The notes: generated from the letters alone by a model not told the origin. A DNA stretch of 64,000 nt from Liquidambar formosana (GCA_039720395.1 CM077824.1:17755046-17819045), one strand, 5' to 3'; shown: positions 1 through 12,700, counted from the stretch's first letter. Numbers and translations: made by a program.

Positions 1-578
1 TTGGGTGGAACTTTAGGCTTTCTGCCCGAACGGCAATGAATTCCAGGGACATACCCATCTCTGCGGTAAAGAAACCTTACCACCCGGTAGTCATTAATCT
101 GAGGGACAAACCCAAATGCAAGATTAATGGGAGCAGGGTATTGGCCAGGCGAAAGCGAATATGGAAGGACCTTGAACTTTCTAATGGCAGGGTTCCATAG
201 ATATATATCGCGATTCCACCTATACATATTGTACTCATACTTAGGACAAGAGAGACAGAGCAACCCATTACAATACCCTTCTACAATGAAAACCCCAGTT
301 GAGCTCCTGAATGGAGTTTCCAGTCTCGTGAGGTTGACAAATGTTTTATCACAAAGTAAAGAAAAGTTGTCTACACCAGAAATTTCATGCTTAATGAGCA
401 CATAGCCCTTGTTCTTCGCACGAGATTGATTGAGGTGCTCGTTGATGAAATTGGGATCAGTGCATAGAGAGAGCCAAGATTTGCATACGCACCTGAATCT
501 CATTAGGGATTTGACGGGCAATCGTGACAGAATGTTGATAATTATATCCCACGGCATATCACACACCGTCGTCGCCAT
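1..578 (-). CDS. F-box protein, FBA type, partial at left edge (copy 1)
   Basis: The frame is open from an ATG at 578-576 to the window edge, about 192 codons. The F-box is at residues 8-55 (MPWDIIINILSRLPVKSLM, then RFRCVCKSW), followed by the CNGLLCLSC and LWNPAIRKFKVLP blocks that open FBA domains. F-box proteins bring substrates to SCF ubiquitin ligases through SKP1; the substrate here is unknown. It is closely related to the copies at 16534-17722 and 25971-27163. Those begin further upstream with MEENPN plus an Arg run. Here the matching codon (641-639) is AAG instead of ATG while the Arg run is still in frame, so the gene must use the ATG at 578, directly before the F-box. The Arg run is a CTT/AGA microsatellite. 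Whether the missing C-terminus is intact cannot be seen. Confidence 0.85.
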   Translation of the reverse strand, partial: MATTVCDMPWDIIINILSRLPVKSLMRFRCVCKSWLSLCTDPNFINEHLNQSRAKNKGYVLIKHEISGVDNFSLLCDKTFVNLTRLETPFRSSTGVFIVEGYCNGLLCLSCPKYEYNMYRWNRDIYLWNPAIRKFKVLPYSLSPGQYPAPINLAFGFVPQINDYRVVRFLYRRDGYVPGIHCRSGRKPKVPP

Positions 579-1480
579 TCCTCTTCTTCTTCTTCTTCTT
601 CTTCTTCTCCTTCGAAGAGATTTGTTAGGGTTTCCTTCCTTTCGAAGTGACCGTAAAAGGGAATAGGGTTTTTCTTGTATTTAGCAACATGCAACAGTTT
701 GAAGAAGTAGATGTGCCCTAGCTATGGCGTTCACAGACGAACAGTAGCTGTGCTGGGACGATTGATAAAATTGAACTAAAATGAAAGAATCAGCAGCAAG
801 AGGGTTTATAACTTCTTTCTCTGTCTTCACCAAACGCAGCGTTTAGAGTCAAACGCGTCGTTTTCGAATTCTAGAGTAAAAGGTCTTGCCAAGCTTTGGG
901 CCAATGGCAGATCTCTTCCTCCTCCTCCTTTTTATTTTATTTTTATTTTTATTTTTATTATTTAATTTTATTTAATTATTTAATTATTTAATGGAAATCA
1001 GATCTTTTGATAATAAACAATTATATTAATCCACAGAGAAGGATTAGACAAAGAGTCCAAAGAGACAGCAAAAGAAGGAACAAAGCCTAGCCCCTTGAAG
1101 GCACGCAACAAAACATAAGAAAACAGAGCAACAATGCTTTCACATACTTAACCGAAAGCCAAGCAAACAATAGGAGAAACTTATTGATCAAAAAACTCAA
1201 GGGGGTAGAAATGGCCCCTATTGATACTTCTCTTGACAGGTTTTGAAGTACAAATCTCAATCCAATTCCTTGTGATCAAGAAAAGAGGAATACTATCAAA
1301 AGATTTGTCTACCAAAGCCCATAGGGAAGCAAGAAAACACACCCTATCCCACTAATGCTGATAAAATTACCAATCTTCCTAAAAAGCTTTCTTTTGATTA
1401 GCACGCGTTATTTGTGCCAAAAAAAAAAAAAAAAAAGGAAAAACAAAGATTTTCCAAAAAGTAATATTGATAAAAATTTA
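579..1480. other. F-box upstream region and repeat debris
   Basis: Positions 639-905 are the degenerate leader and promoter side of F-box copy 1; 700-860 aligns by eye with the two sides of the insertion next to copy 2 (17760-17803 and 20591-20760). From 1020 to 1400 the sequence looks like debris of a repeated element but I cannot assign it. No gene is supported. Confidence 0.5.
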
Positions 1481-1482
1481 TA

Positions 1483-1746
1483 CTCCCTCCGTTCTTAAAT
1501 AAATGGCCTATTTTTCCTTTTAGAATGTTTCCAAATTATTGTCACATTTCAAAAGTTATTGGTTATTTTTTATTCATTTTCTAAAATATCTTTAAAAATG
1601 TATTCTTTCTTTTTCTAATGTTTTGCACACTTGAGGGCAAAATTAGAATCTCAAAACATATGCATTAATGTAAAAGCATTTAATAGGGTTTCCTTAAAAA
1701 AAAATGTGATTTTTTAAAGGGGACGATCAATTTGAAATGGAGAGAG
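1483..1746. mobile_element. Stowaway-like MITE (Tc1/mariner)
   Basis: The left end reads CTCCCTCCGTTCTTAAAT and the reverse complement of the right end reads CTCTCTCCATTTCAAATT. CTCCCTCCGT is the hallmark terminus of Stowaway elements. A TA dinucleotide flanks both sides (1481-1482 and 1747-1748), the expected target duplication. It has 264 bp and no coding capacity. Confidence 0.8.
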
Positions 1747-2059
1747 TATTTGTTTAGTATAAAAATGGTGAGATAAAAAATAAAATAAAAATTTTGGATT
1801 CAAATTGAAAACAAAATTTAGTATTAAGTGAGTTTTTTTTTTTTTTTTTTTTTTTTTGTGGGAATTAGTATTAAGTGATTAAAGAGAGGGTAAATGGGAG
1901 GATAGTTATAATTGAGAGAAATTACCTCCATTATATTTAATAATCACTTTAACACCGTTGTTGTTTTGTTTTGTTTGTGTTTTTGTTTTTTTTTTTTTTT
2001 TTTGTTTAAACTAATAATTGATTTTGTTGTGGTTTGGTTTCTATTTTATTTTGTTATAT

Positions 2060-2420
2060 CCTCTAAGAGTATTTCCAACAAGCCTAGCTATTTTCTCGAC
2101 TTTGGAGAGTTTGATAAAAGCTCTTTCTAATTTAGTTAAGGGAGTCGATAAGGTTTTTAACAAGGCTAGTTAAAATTGAGAATTCCCTATTTAAGTAAAG
2201 GTTCCAATAGCGTTAGTTATTTTTTTCTCATAGAACTACCTATTTTTTCTCTACTTTAGCTAAGATCGAGAGTCAAAGAGGGCTAGTATTTTGAGAGTTT
2301 CAAAGGGTCTAGCTATTTGAGAGAGTTGAATATCTAGCCTTTTGGAGATGGTACTACTCTCTACTTTAGCTAAAAAGTTAAGATAACTAACCTCTTAAAG
2401 ATGCTGTATTGGGGTATAGT
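2060..2420. repeat. Degenerate MITE-like repeat
   Basis: AT-rich, with repeated blocks around TCTCTACTTTAGCTAA and GAGAGTT, and ends resembling the common plant pattern AGAGYATYTCCAACA. A shorter relative lies at 32400-32530 (ACTCTCTACTTTAACTAA). The inverted ends are imperfect and I could not fix a target duplication. Confidence 0.35.
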
Positions 2421-2468
2421 GGGGGTATTTGATTGCTATGAAGTAGTTGTAATTGCACAATTGATATT

Positions 2469-3960
2469 TTGGGATCTACTTCATGGTTTATTCATGCCTA
2501 TGTACATGATCATATTATGAATGCTAAATGGCAACTAGTGTTAATGGGTACCCCTCAACATTGGAAACAAAAATATCTTTGGAATGACTTGTTGGACTTT
2601 GCATCTGCTATTAGTAAGCCTTGGGCTTTTGTAGGTAACTTCAATGAAATTATGTCTCTGAGAAAATTGGAAGGGCTGCAGGATCCTCATCTAGAATGAT
2701 TAAATCCTCAACTTTTGTTCAAAATTGTGGATTAAATGACATCGTTATTTTGGATTAAAATTTACATGACATGATACATGTAGTGACTGGGCGGCCATCT
2801 ATGGAAGATTAGATCGTGTTCTCGCAAGAGTGGAGAACCTAGCTTCCTTTTGTAGGCTCTGATCATGGACCCATCTTTTTGAATATTGAACCTTGGGAAA
2901 TGTTTAAAACAAAAACCATTTTGGTTTGAGGCTATGTGCTTCTTTTTTCCTAGATTATAATGTATTGTTCAACAAGGTTGGGACCATCTTTTTCAAGGAT
3001 CCTAAAGCCTATCAATTGGTCAAAAAAGGAAAATCTCTTTCGAAAAAATGATTGAGCTTTGGAATAAAAATGAGTTTGGTAATATTACTAGTAAGATTCG
3101 AGAGGTTTATGGTCAGCTGAATAATATCCAAAAACTTATTACGGCTAATCCTTATGACCAATCTCTTCTAGAGAAGGAAAATAATCTTAATCGCAAGTAC
3201 AATAATTTGATATTTCAAGAAGAAATTGTTTGGGCGCAGAAAGCTAGGCTTGATTGGGTGTTTGGTGATAACAATGACAAATCCTCTAATGAAGTAGTCA
3301 GTCAAGACATTTGGAATGATATGCTTGAGGTTATCCCTCCTTGCATTAATCGTTTCCTTACTCTACCTATTACGGATAATTAATGAGATCTTGAAGGCTT
3401 TGATGGCGGCTCTGAAAGCGCCTGGCCCAGATGGTTTGCAAGCCTTTTTATAAGAACTTTTGGCATATTGTTGGTCGGTCTGTATCTTCAATGGCTAAAA
3501 GTTTTTTCCTCTAATGGGTACTTACTTTAGGAATTAAATCAAACCTTTATAACACTTGTACCTAAGAGAGACAACTCAAATGTGGTTGTATCACATGGCC
3601 TATTAGCTTATGCAATGTCAGTTACAAATTGATAGCAAAAGTTCTGGCTTACAGATTATGCACTGTGTTGAAAAAAATTATCTCTCCTCTTCAAGATTAA
3701 GAAAGAAACAGGGGCAATGGAGGGCTTATGGCTATTAAACTTATGGAAAAAGTATATGACTGTATTGAGTGGAATTTTCTTTGATGTATTATGTCTAAAC
3801 TTGGTTTTTGTGATTTATGGAGAAATAGGATTGGAATGCGTCTCCTCGACTCCTCGGTTTCTTATTCTGCACTCAATAGTGATGGTTATCCTGAACAGAA
3901 GCAGTTAAGTCATACTGTGCAAATCCAGGTTAATCAAAAGGGGAGTTATGGATTGGTCAG
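2469..3960 (+). pseudogene. L1-type LINE retrotransposon remnant
   Basis: Three reading frames hold parts of one non-LTR retrotransposon polyprotein in the right order. An endonuclease piece (WAFVGNFNEIMSL, near 2620-2665) resembles the GDFN motif region. The linker between endonuclease and reverse transcriptase (3048-3290, WAQKARLDWVFGDNN) follows. Reverse-transcriptase blocks come next: APGPDGLQA near 3420, KLIAKVLAYRLCTVLKKIIS near 3630-3690, EWNFL and MSKLGFCDLW near 3760-3830. The YADD catalytic block is absent. Frameshifts and stops separate all pieces, so it is long dead and truncated at both ends. Confidence 0.75.
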
Positions 3961-4020
3961 GCAACCAAAGGCCAACTTTAAATCAGTGCCCAATTGGTAA
4001 TTCCCCCAAATAGGTGCTAA

Positions 4021-6560
4021 TTGACTTTGGAAGTCCCCTTTTTATTTGGGTTCATAAGTAGTCCACAAATTCGAAGTGCTACGATATCAAACATAATTGA
4101 AAAGATAGACGCAAATGCAGGGGGAGAGCTGGTGCACCGAAAAGAAATAAATAAATATATAAAAGAAAAGAGAGAAGCATCAATGATCCTCATTTTGTAT
4201 TTCGCAGGTTGCATTAATACGAATGTGACTGCTGACATGAGCAGCTTCTTGAATATCATTCTGTTCCTTTATGGTAACCTCACTAGTTTCTTCAAAACAT
4301 ACAAAAAGGAACCCCCAAATGCCACCAGATGATCTTGTGTGCATTTTCTTCAAATGACATAAAAGGACTCATAACCCTTTTGTCACTTTTCCATATTGAC
4401 TTGTAAGAATTAATAGCAGGTTCAAGATTGTGGATAACTATTGATACCCATTTGTTGATATTGGCGTTTAGGGTAAGGGTAAATTTTATCGATTGTCCAA
4501 AAAAAAACAAAAAAAAAAAAAAAAAACAACCACCAAACGATAATTGTAGACATCATATATTTCTATAGACATTAAACCTCTGAATTTAGAACTTTAGTGA
4601 TCAGTACTCAAGGTGAGCTCTAAATTGGGTCTAACAAGTAGTGCAATCTATTAGCATGGCTAAAGAAGCCGTTTAACAATGGAATCAAATATTATTTTGC
4701 TAAACCATAAACCATGAATTTTGATGTAAAAACAAGGCCATGAAGTTAGCATTTCTCCATCAACTGCTTGTTTCCACAATCCTAGTCTCCTAGACAACCA
4801 GCTTGGTATCCAACTTTGACAAACACTACAGGAAAACTTTAGTAAATACATAGCAATAAGGGAAAAAAGCACAAGCACACTTGAATTTCCCAACTTTTAT
4901 TACTGACAGTTGATGAGAAATATAGTTCAGAGGTTAATTACCAAGGGCTGCTATCTTTAAGTGTAGCTCTAAATCCTCATTTACCTGCAGTTATTACACC
5001 GAACAAAACAAAGATTAAAAGGAAGAATATGGCATATTTTACTTTGAAACTGCAAAGGTGAATAGATTCAGAATTTCATATGTCAAAATGGAGTTAAAGA
5101 CTCACAACTTGACGACTTGTTTGTAAAATATGCTGTATGTAAATCTATTATATCTTCCATAATTCTTACACTAAAGAGCCATGACAAAAAAAAATAAAAA
5201 ATGCAGGAAGGCATCAATGATGTCTTGCATGCAATATTAAAAAACAAAGATAAACGGAAATCTGCAAGGGAGAGTTTGTGCACCAAAGAAAAAGAAGCAT
5301 CAATATCATGATTCTCATCTTCACAATTCAATGGTTATTTGATACGAAAGGGACAGCCAACAAGAACACTTAACGAATATCACACTATTTCTTTCACAGT
5401 AAAATCACTCTGTTTCTTCAAAAGACACAAAGGAAGCTTCAGTTACGCCCATTCCTGCCAAATTCTGATATGAGGCACCTCAAACCCATAAGCACCAATA
5501 ATGGATCTATTGATCCAACTCTCACATTGAAATACTTCATTACCCACAAATCAATTTTTCATCATAACCTGAAAGAACAGCAGAAATAGAACCTCATTAT
5601 GCCACCACATAATAATTGCATTTGCTCAAGCCACCGCCACCACACCACCAATGATCATGGGACCTGATGGATCTCATCGGTGAGGTAGAGTAAAATACTG
5701 CCTCAGTATGGAACTTCTTGAAGCATGCAGCAGTTGGCCAATATAAGTGTTCCATTGGCATGCCAGAAGCACCCCAGACACAGAAATGTCTCTCTCCATA
5801 ATATTTTGTCTTTACCAACTTGTACTCATCAGTCCCTGGATGGAATCCAAATCAAAGCGCCACCTTAAACATCTTTTGGATCCAAACATTATGTGGCAGG
5901 AATGCTTCCTCATAACAGCATGGCTGCTTCTATCTACATGATGAAGCTAGTTGCATTGTTGCAAGCAAATAGAATAGTAGAGTGAAAGACAAGGTACAAA
6001 TTGTCGTCATCTGTGCATGCAGGAGACTATCAAGATTGCAACCATTGAGTCTTCAATTTATCTAGGTGAGGCCTGGCATATGAATTTTCTATGCACAAGA
6101 AATGGTAAGGAAAGCCTCCACCACATGTCAAAGACAAAGTTGTGTGGAGAGGCTCTCAATGCAGCTGGTCAAATAATCTTGATGCAGTTGCACGTATTTC
6201 TCTTGGCTTCTTCCTACTATAAGATTGGATGTCCTATAGAAGAGTACACACAAATAAGAAGGCTCCTAAAATATGAAAAGGAAACTGCAAACAAACAAGG
6301 TGGACTTCCATAAATACGAATGAACTAAAATATTGGTTTAGCATTGGACAGACTACAGAGAAGGGGAGGAAAAGTACATAGTGAGTTACAAGTAATGTTA
6401 ATCCTCACCTGAAGGATGTGCATAAGAAGTAAGAACTTTGCAGCAAAACAAAGAGAATGTGATGCTGAGGAAAAAAAAAACCAGAAGGAAAGAAAGAAAG
6501 AAAGAAAGACAGAAAGAAAGACAGAAAATGTGATAAGGCTCAATGCTTGAAACAGCAAGC
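4021..6560. repeat. Rearranged copy of the F-box flanking block
   Basis: Non-coding stretches here match other flanks by eye. 4197-4440 and 5341-5600 match 21839-22090. 4575-4880 matches 15650-15965 and 24490-24790 (for example AGCACAAGCACACTTGAA). 4990-5220 matches 24960-25165. The order of pieces differs from the block at 21.8-25.2 kb, so duplication was followed by rearrangement. A (GAAA)n microsatellite lies at about 6488-6525. Confidence 0.6.
5590..6310 (-). pseudogene. Degenerate unknown gene X, copy 1
   Basis: Reverse-strand translation gives fragments such as VKTKYYGERHFCV, EHLYWPTA and CFKKFHTEAVFYS in one frame; other pieces (near 5810-5940 and 6010-6300) continue only in other frames. 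The same fragments occur at 22130-22770, so both derive from one duplicated coding sequence. I do not recognise the protein. A phrase in copy 2 (FHPRTEESKLIKIAYY) faintly resembles the FBA pattern GFxxxTxxYKVVRI, so a decayed F-box gene is possible but unproven. Confidence 0.4.
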
Positions 6561-6803
6561 TCAATGAATGGCATCACAGTCTCTATGAAAAAGGGATTTA
6601 CTGCTGCAATACTTAAGTTAAGTAAAGGTGATCATGCTTTTTCTCACTACCTCAATCTAGGTCCGTTTGTCACCTTCCTCTTGTACCCATCATGTATGTG
6701 ATGAGGAATGGTCAAGACCCTGTGTGCAACCTGTGTGCTGAAAAGTTCTTTTTTCTGTAAATAAGTCATTTTTCCCCCTCATGTAAAAAACGACATTTTT
6801 TTA
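6561..6803. other. Intergenic, left flank of MULE-1
   Basis: No coding sequence. The stretch CTCAATCTAGGTCCGTTTGTC near 6651 resembles one at 23149 and looks like a degenerate Stowaway-type end. The T-rich end at 6795-6803 is the probable left target duplication of MULE-1. Confidence 0.4.
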
Positions 6804-6890
6804 GGGTAAATTACACTGACACCTCCTCTAGATTCTGACAATAACACATACACCCCCTCACTTTTTGAAAATTACATTATCACCCCCTCT
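6804..6890. repeat. MULE-1 left terminal inverted repeat
   Basis: It pairs with 15012-15098 on the opposite strand. Shared blocks include GGTAAATTACACTGACACC, TCTGACAATAACA and ATACACCCCCTCAC. The match fades after the ATCACCCCCT block. Confidence 0.85.
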
Positions 6891-7159
6891 CAATGTTGTT
6901 AGATAACGGACGTTAGTTGAATATTTCAAATGTCCAAAATACCCTTTAATAAACAAACATACCTTTACCAGTATGGAGGGAAACTTATGAGCCAATTGTA
7001 CAAAACGCATCATTTTTAAGCAAAATGCTGCGTTTTAACACATTGGCGCGAAACGTGGACATTTTTGGCGGGAAACATGTAACTAAACGCTGCGTTTTAC
7101 TCATAAGGGAGTCCATTATGTGAGGGTTATGTATTTGGTTGCACCACAGTCCACACTCG

Positions 7160-7290
7160 CCTTCTTCTGTCTACAATTACGATCTCCAACTGTGAAAAGT
7201 GAAAACCCATTTCAATCTCCAACTGTGAAAATCTCATTTCGATCTCCAACTGTGAAAAGTGAAAACCCATTGAGCCAAAGAGATGTGAAC
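7160..7290 (+). repeat. Short direct repeats in the MULE-1 leader
   Basis: The phrase ATCTCCAACTGTGAAAA occurs three times (about 7180, 7215 and 7240); the first and third are followed by GTGAAAACCCATT. They lie upstream of a good splice donor (GTAAGT at 7368-7373), so they would be in the untranslated leader exon or promoter-proximal region. Confidence 0.6.
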
Positions 7291-7934
7291 GTGAAGAGGT
7301 GAATGCAAAGAAGGAGAAGGAGAATTCGTTGAAAGCTTGTCTTGGATCCGAGTTCGGAAGCAATCAAGTAAGTTCTATGTTAGGGATTTTGTCTCTTTTT
7401 AATTGATTTGGTCGAGTTTTCATTTGAGAGGAGTTACAATTTTCCTATGTTAGGTAAAACCTTAATTGATTAGGGTTTATTTGCATCAGATCTACAAATG
7501 GGCAAGGGTGATTCAAACCCACACAACGAGAATGCAAAAAAAAAAAAAAAAAAAGAAGGGTCAAAATAGCTTCTTTTGCTACAGATCTACCAAAAAAAAA
7601 AAAAAAAAAAAAGAGTAGCTTTCCATTTCAGTTTTTTTTCTTCCTTAAGATTTGTTATCTCGTCCTGGATGTGCAAAGCATTCATCATTTTCTTGGTCTT
7701 TCTGTTGATCTTGAGGCAAAATTTGACTGGTTTATTTATATTCTTTGTAATTTTATTTTATTATTTATAATATTTTGGAGGAATATAGATTTTATTAGGT
7801 CCACTAATCTGAATGGCTTATTTGCATCATTGAGATTATGATAATTTTAGTTTATTTTAGATGTTGTACTCTATTATCTTTCATGATTCTGTTTTATATA
7901 TAAACTAATCTTGAAAGAAGAGGAGGAAGATGAG

Positions 7935-8090
7935 ATGATATACCGTAAATGGAGTCTGCTAACAGTCCCAGTTGCCACTCTGGGCTCCATTGTTGCCACA
8001 GTAGTTGTGGCCAACTACGTATTCGTCGAAAAGGTTCCATTTTATAAACCAGGAGAAAGGAAGCAAGATTTACAACTGTCAAACAACTAG
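7935..8090 (+). CDS. Small single-pass membrane protein ORF (51 aa), possibly captured host gene
   Basis: ATG at 7935, stop TAG at 8088-8090. The protein starts MIYRKWSLLTVP and continues with one strongly hydrophobic segment (about residues 7-32, rich in Val, Ala and Thr), then a polar tail with FYKPGERKQ. Composition and reading frame look like a real short membrane protein rather than chance: surrounding DNA is AT-rich junk, whereas this stretch has balanced codons. A poly(A) signal-like AATAAA follows near 8231. It lies inside MULE-1, in the sense direction, within the predicted leader intron. MULEs and Helitrons both capture host gene fragments, so it may be a passenger. I cannot name the family with confidence. 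Confidence 0.5.
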   Translation: MIYRKWSLLTVPVATLGSIVATVVVANYVFVEKVPFYKPGERKQDLQLSNN

Positions 8091-9221
8091 GAAGTTGGGA
8101 GAGGATAGTTGCATCTTGAATGTGATCTTAAGTGTGGGTAGGGTCTGTGATTGTTGGGTATGTTGTTATGAAAAATTATCTTGAAGTGGCAAGGACATGA
8201 ATTTTTAGTTGAATAATATTGAGATTTTGAATAAAATATATATATATACTAATCTTTTAACAAATATTAAAACTTGTTTATGATCATGGGACCCTTGCTT
8301 TTGATCGACCAAAACATCCCTAGCTATTATAAAGTCCAAAGACTATATCATCCTGTTAAAACACAAATGACTAAAATACCGTAAAAAAGAGTAATAAATA
8401 CCACACACTTAATTTGAGCATTTATGCTGGACTCAATGAATTCTCTTTTCTCGGATGACTCTACTTCATCTTTCAATTTCCTACAATCTGGATCTTATTA
8501 AGTCCATTAACATTTTAGCCATTGGATCAAAAATAAAAATTTAAGATTAAAGTTCCCTGTGTAACTTACATCAATGATCCATTATAAGATTGAGACTGCA
8601 ATTTCTTATTGAATATACTTACTAATTATTATTATTATTATTATTATATTTTTGTCAAACGATAGGAGAACGCACACACCCACACATGCATTCATGCTCT
8701 TATTGGGGTGGAACATGCTAATAGGTCCAAAATATTTATATCTTTCGTAATTTAATACTGTAATTAAATGTCTAAATTTTACTATAAAAATATAAAGAAA
8801 CTATTTAAGATGACACCAAAAGTTCAAGGATCTCTCTGAACTTTTCATATATGATCTTTAAAAGAACTAAATAGTCTTTCAAAGATTATAAGCTTCAAAT
8901 TTGGTTGTGGGACTAATACTATCTCTCTTTTTAGTTAAAATTATAAAACGTGAACATGCTTGCTTTTTTATTCAACATTTGATTATGCATTCTTGAATAC
9001 TACTTCATATCACTAATTATTATGGAGATTTAGACTTGGACCACTATCAATCTAGAAAACATTTAATCCTTTCTATCTTTCTTTCCTCCTCTTTTTTTTT
9101 TTTTTTTTTTTGGCTAGGAAACATAAAATCCATTTACCAACATAGTTTTATCACGTTATGGAGCATGCTATAAACTTATTACCATTTTAATAAATTTATT
9201 ATTGATTAAAAAATTTTATAG

Positions 9222-9261
9222 CTCAAAATGATTCACGTGCAAAGCACGTGTGCATCAACTA
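9222..9261 (+). mobile_element. Helitron 3' terminus
   Basis: A perfect hairpin CACGTGCAAAGCACGTG is followed eight bases later by CTAG and then T, the standard Helitron 3' end (hairpin, CTRR, host T). The 5' end is not certain; the best candidate is TCTTTTAACAAATATT near 8250, preceded by A, which would give an element of about 1 kb nested in MULE-1. Confidence 0.6.
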
Positions 9262-9730
9262 GTATATATATAAATCCGATGTGTTTGGAAACCATGAGTA
9301 CTTAATGTTAGGTATGTTTTTATTGAGTGGCTGCCAAGAAAAATCTAATAGTGGTCCTTATTATATTAAACATTTTTGTTTGTTTTTAAATTATTGGGTG
9401 GCTCACTACAAGCCAGCCTTCAACTCATGAGCAATGGCAGCATTTAATGCAGAACTAGTCTTGACCGATTGCCAACATTCAGCTGATTGGTATTTCCCCC
9501 ATTAAATCTATGTGAATGAATATTTTTTGAACTGAAAAAAAAAAAAAAAAAAAATTTGGGTTCAGTATAGTGATTTGGTTGCTGCAAAATTTGGGTTGAA
9601 AGAGGTGATTTTTGAAGTTGTGTTTTGGTTGCTGCCTCATCAATAGTTCTTATAATATATGATTTTATTAAGATCTATTTGTATTATTGTATGATTTTAT
9701 GGCTATAAATTGTATGTTATGCAGGCTTCA

Positions 9731-12700
9731 ATGGTGAGGTTTAATGTAAGAGTCCATTATATGTCGGATGTTTATACAATATGGGCTGTTGATCCTCAAA
9801 GATACAACCATTATCCCTTAATACAGGATGTTTGTGCGTCAGCTTTAGCTCGGTTGGACTCTCGAATGAACATGGTTATAGATTTGGCTACCACTGTGAA
9901 AGGCGGTATGGAAATTCTGCAGATTTGTAATGATGAAGATGTTGATAAAATGTTTAGATTAAATGAGGGGGAGAGCGATATTCATGTTTATGTGAGAGCA
10001 ACTGGGATAGACGAGGCAGGACAGTCTTCTCAAAGACCTGAGAATGGTGATCATTGTGAGGGTGAGGCCAGTTTGGGTGGAAATGGTAATGTTAAGGCTG
10101 GTTTGGGCGATCAGGGTAATGGTGGGATTGGTTTGGGTGAGCATGATGATGGGATGGGTCAGGTTGGTTTAGATGATGGGTTAGGTGAGGCTAGTTTGGG
10201 TGAGGCAAGGTTAGGTGATGATTTGGGTTTTGATGATGAAGTGTTTGCATTTAGTGATGAGGATGAAGAATGGAGACCGAATGCTGATGAAACTGATTCC
10301 ACTAGTGATCAAGGTGATGTGGATTCTGATGTTGACAGTAATCATAGCAATGATGATCTTTCAGACTACCATTCAAATTCAAATGATAGTGGAGGAGCTT
10401 TAGATAGTGACAATGATGGAGTTGTTTATCCTGATAGGAACCTTAGAGGAACCATTCCTGAGGTTTCCGATGGTGGGAAAATTACGTTGAAACCTGGAAA
10501 TATTTTTGGTAATGCAATTGAGTTTAGGGAGAAGTTAAGGGATTTTGTAATACAAGAGGGATTTAACATTCGAAGGGTGAAGAATGAGAGCAAAAGAGTA
10601 AGGTGTGTGTGTGCTGCTGATGGCTGTGAATGGTTTATACATGCATCTCGTACTGCTAGTGGACAGTCTTTTATGATTAAGACAATGAACCCTGATCACA
10701 GTTGCATGAGAAGTATTAAAAATCCTAATGCCAATTCTGCTTGGATTGCAAAGATATTTGTTGATAGGCTACGGGCCAATCCTGAAATGACGCTTAATGG
10801 GATGGGGACTGAATTGTTAGAAAAGCATGGGGTTGAAGTAAGTAAAATGCAATTGTATAGGGCTAGAAAGAGGGCGAGGGAAGATATTGAGGGTAATTAT
10901 GGGGAGTCTTACTCTAAGCTTGCCATGTATGCAGAGGAGGTTAGGAGAACTAATCCTGGTAGTTTGATCAAAATACAATGTGATAGGCTATCACCTGAGA
11001 GGAGTCCAACCTTTAAGAGGTTTTTTTTGTGTCTAGAAGCTATGAAGACAGGCTTTTTTAATGGTTGCAGACCCTTTTTGGGATTGGATGGGTGCCATCT
11101 CAAAGGCCTTTTTGGTGGGGTCTTGTTGGCAGCAGTGGGCTTAGATGCAAACAATGGGTTGTATCCACTTGCAATTGCTATTGTGGAGACTGAAAACAAG
11201 GACAGCTGGGCCTTTTTCTTCCGCTACTTGCATACAATTCTTGACACCAATACCCAACCTTGGACATTTATGTCAGATGGACAGAAGGTAAAAATTTTAA
11301 ATTCACTTCTTGTTATTTTATCTAATCAATTAAGTTGCTTCCCATGTAATTAGTTTTGATATAAATTATTCACTTTATTATGTTCTATTAGTTTGTAATT
11401 TGCACGGGCAGTTCTAGTATTCTATTCACACTAATTCAGTTTAGGTTGCTTGTGTGATTAATTATGACATAATTATTCACTTTATGATGTTATGTTACTT
11501 ATTAATTTGCACATGCAATTAGAGTATTCTATTCACCTTTTAATTCATTTAAGTTGCTTGTGTAATTAGATGCAACATATAATGCTTTAAAGGTTAGCTT
11601 TTTTTACTTATTTTATGCGATCGGTTATAGTCTGCTCACTTTTTAATTATATTATTGCATGCTATAATTAGGGAATTAGGGATGCCATTGCTGAAATCTT
11701 TCCAGAATCATCACATAGGCGTTGTTGTAGGCATTTGTATAATAATTTTAGAGCCAAGTATCCAGGGATAATATTGAGAGGTCATTTCTGGGCAGCTGCA
11801 AGTGCATATAGTCAAGTTGGCTTCAAGAAAGCAATGGAAGATATGAAGAAAGTGAATAGTGATGCACATGACTGGTTGGTTAAAATTCCATTGTCACAGT
11901 GGAGTAGATTTGCCTTTGATGAGAGGGTAAAAAATGACAATTTAACTAACAATATGGCAGAATCCTTTAATGGATGGCTTGGGGATTTGAGAGGAAGACC
12001 AGTGCTAACCATGTTGGAGTCAATAAGATCTAAACTGATGGGAAGAATTTGTAGAAGGTATGAGAAGGGCTGCTCATGGAACACATTGATTACACCTAAC
12101 ATATGCAAAAAGTTGAATGCCCTTGTACATGAAGCTGGAAGGATGGCTCTAACATATGCTGGACAAGATGAATATGAGGTTGCTGAGCAAACAACTAGGT
12201 ATTTTGTCAACTTACAATTGAGAACATGTAACTGTGGTGCATGGGAAATAAGTGGACTGCCTTGTAAGCATGCAATTAAATGCATTTCTCATAAGAGAGG
12301 AAAGTTTGAGGAATACTGTCATGAATACTTCTCTAAGGCAGCCTACTTGAGGGCACATGATGTGATTATTCACCCCATTACTGATGAGAGCACATGGCAT
12401 GATACTTCTACTCATGACACATTATTACCTCCCCCACTTTGTCGCTTGCCTGGGAGGCCTAGAAAGAACAGGAGAAGGGACCCACAAGAAGATGCACCCA
12501 GTAACTTCCGAAGAAAGTCAAGCACGGGAAGATGTACCAATTGTAAGGAATTTGGCCACAACAAAACAACCTGCCAGAGAGCACCTGTAAGGGCAAGGGG
12601 CAAAGGATCTTCTCAGGTAATACATTCAAATTTTTATTTTTGAACACTTGTAAGTGTAATGCAACATTTTATTTGAACAAAAATAGAGTTGCGAGCACTA

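Larger units (their letters stand above)
7368..9724 (+). other. Predicted leader intron of the MULE-1 transposase
   Basis: The donor CAA|GTAAGT is at 7368 and the acceptor TTATGCAG ends at 9724, six bases before the chosen ATG. A leader intron of about 2.36 kb is long but accounts for the non-coding gap. It contains A runs at 7537-7555 and 7592-7611, the small ORF at 7935-8090 and a Helitron 3' end at 9222-9261. Transcript data would decide. Confidence 0.4.

Noticed and set aside
715..760. Possible excision footprint of the hAT-like element next to F-box copy 1
   Set aside because: The bases after CCCTAG align with the right flank of the filled site at 20599 onward, so they are host sequence and not element ends.
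11812..12285. 157-codon ORF on the minus strand
   Set aside because: Lies opposite exon 2 of the MULE-1 transposase, has no motif and is explained by the sense coding bias.
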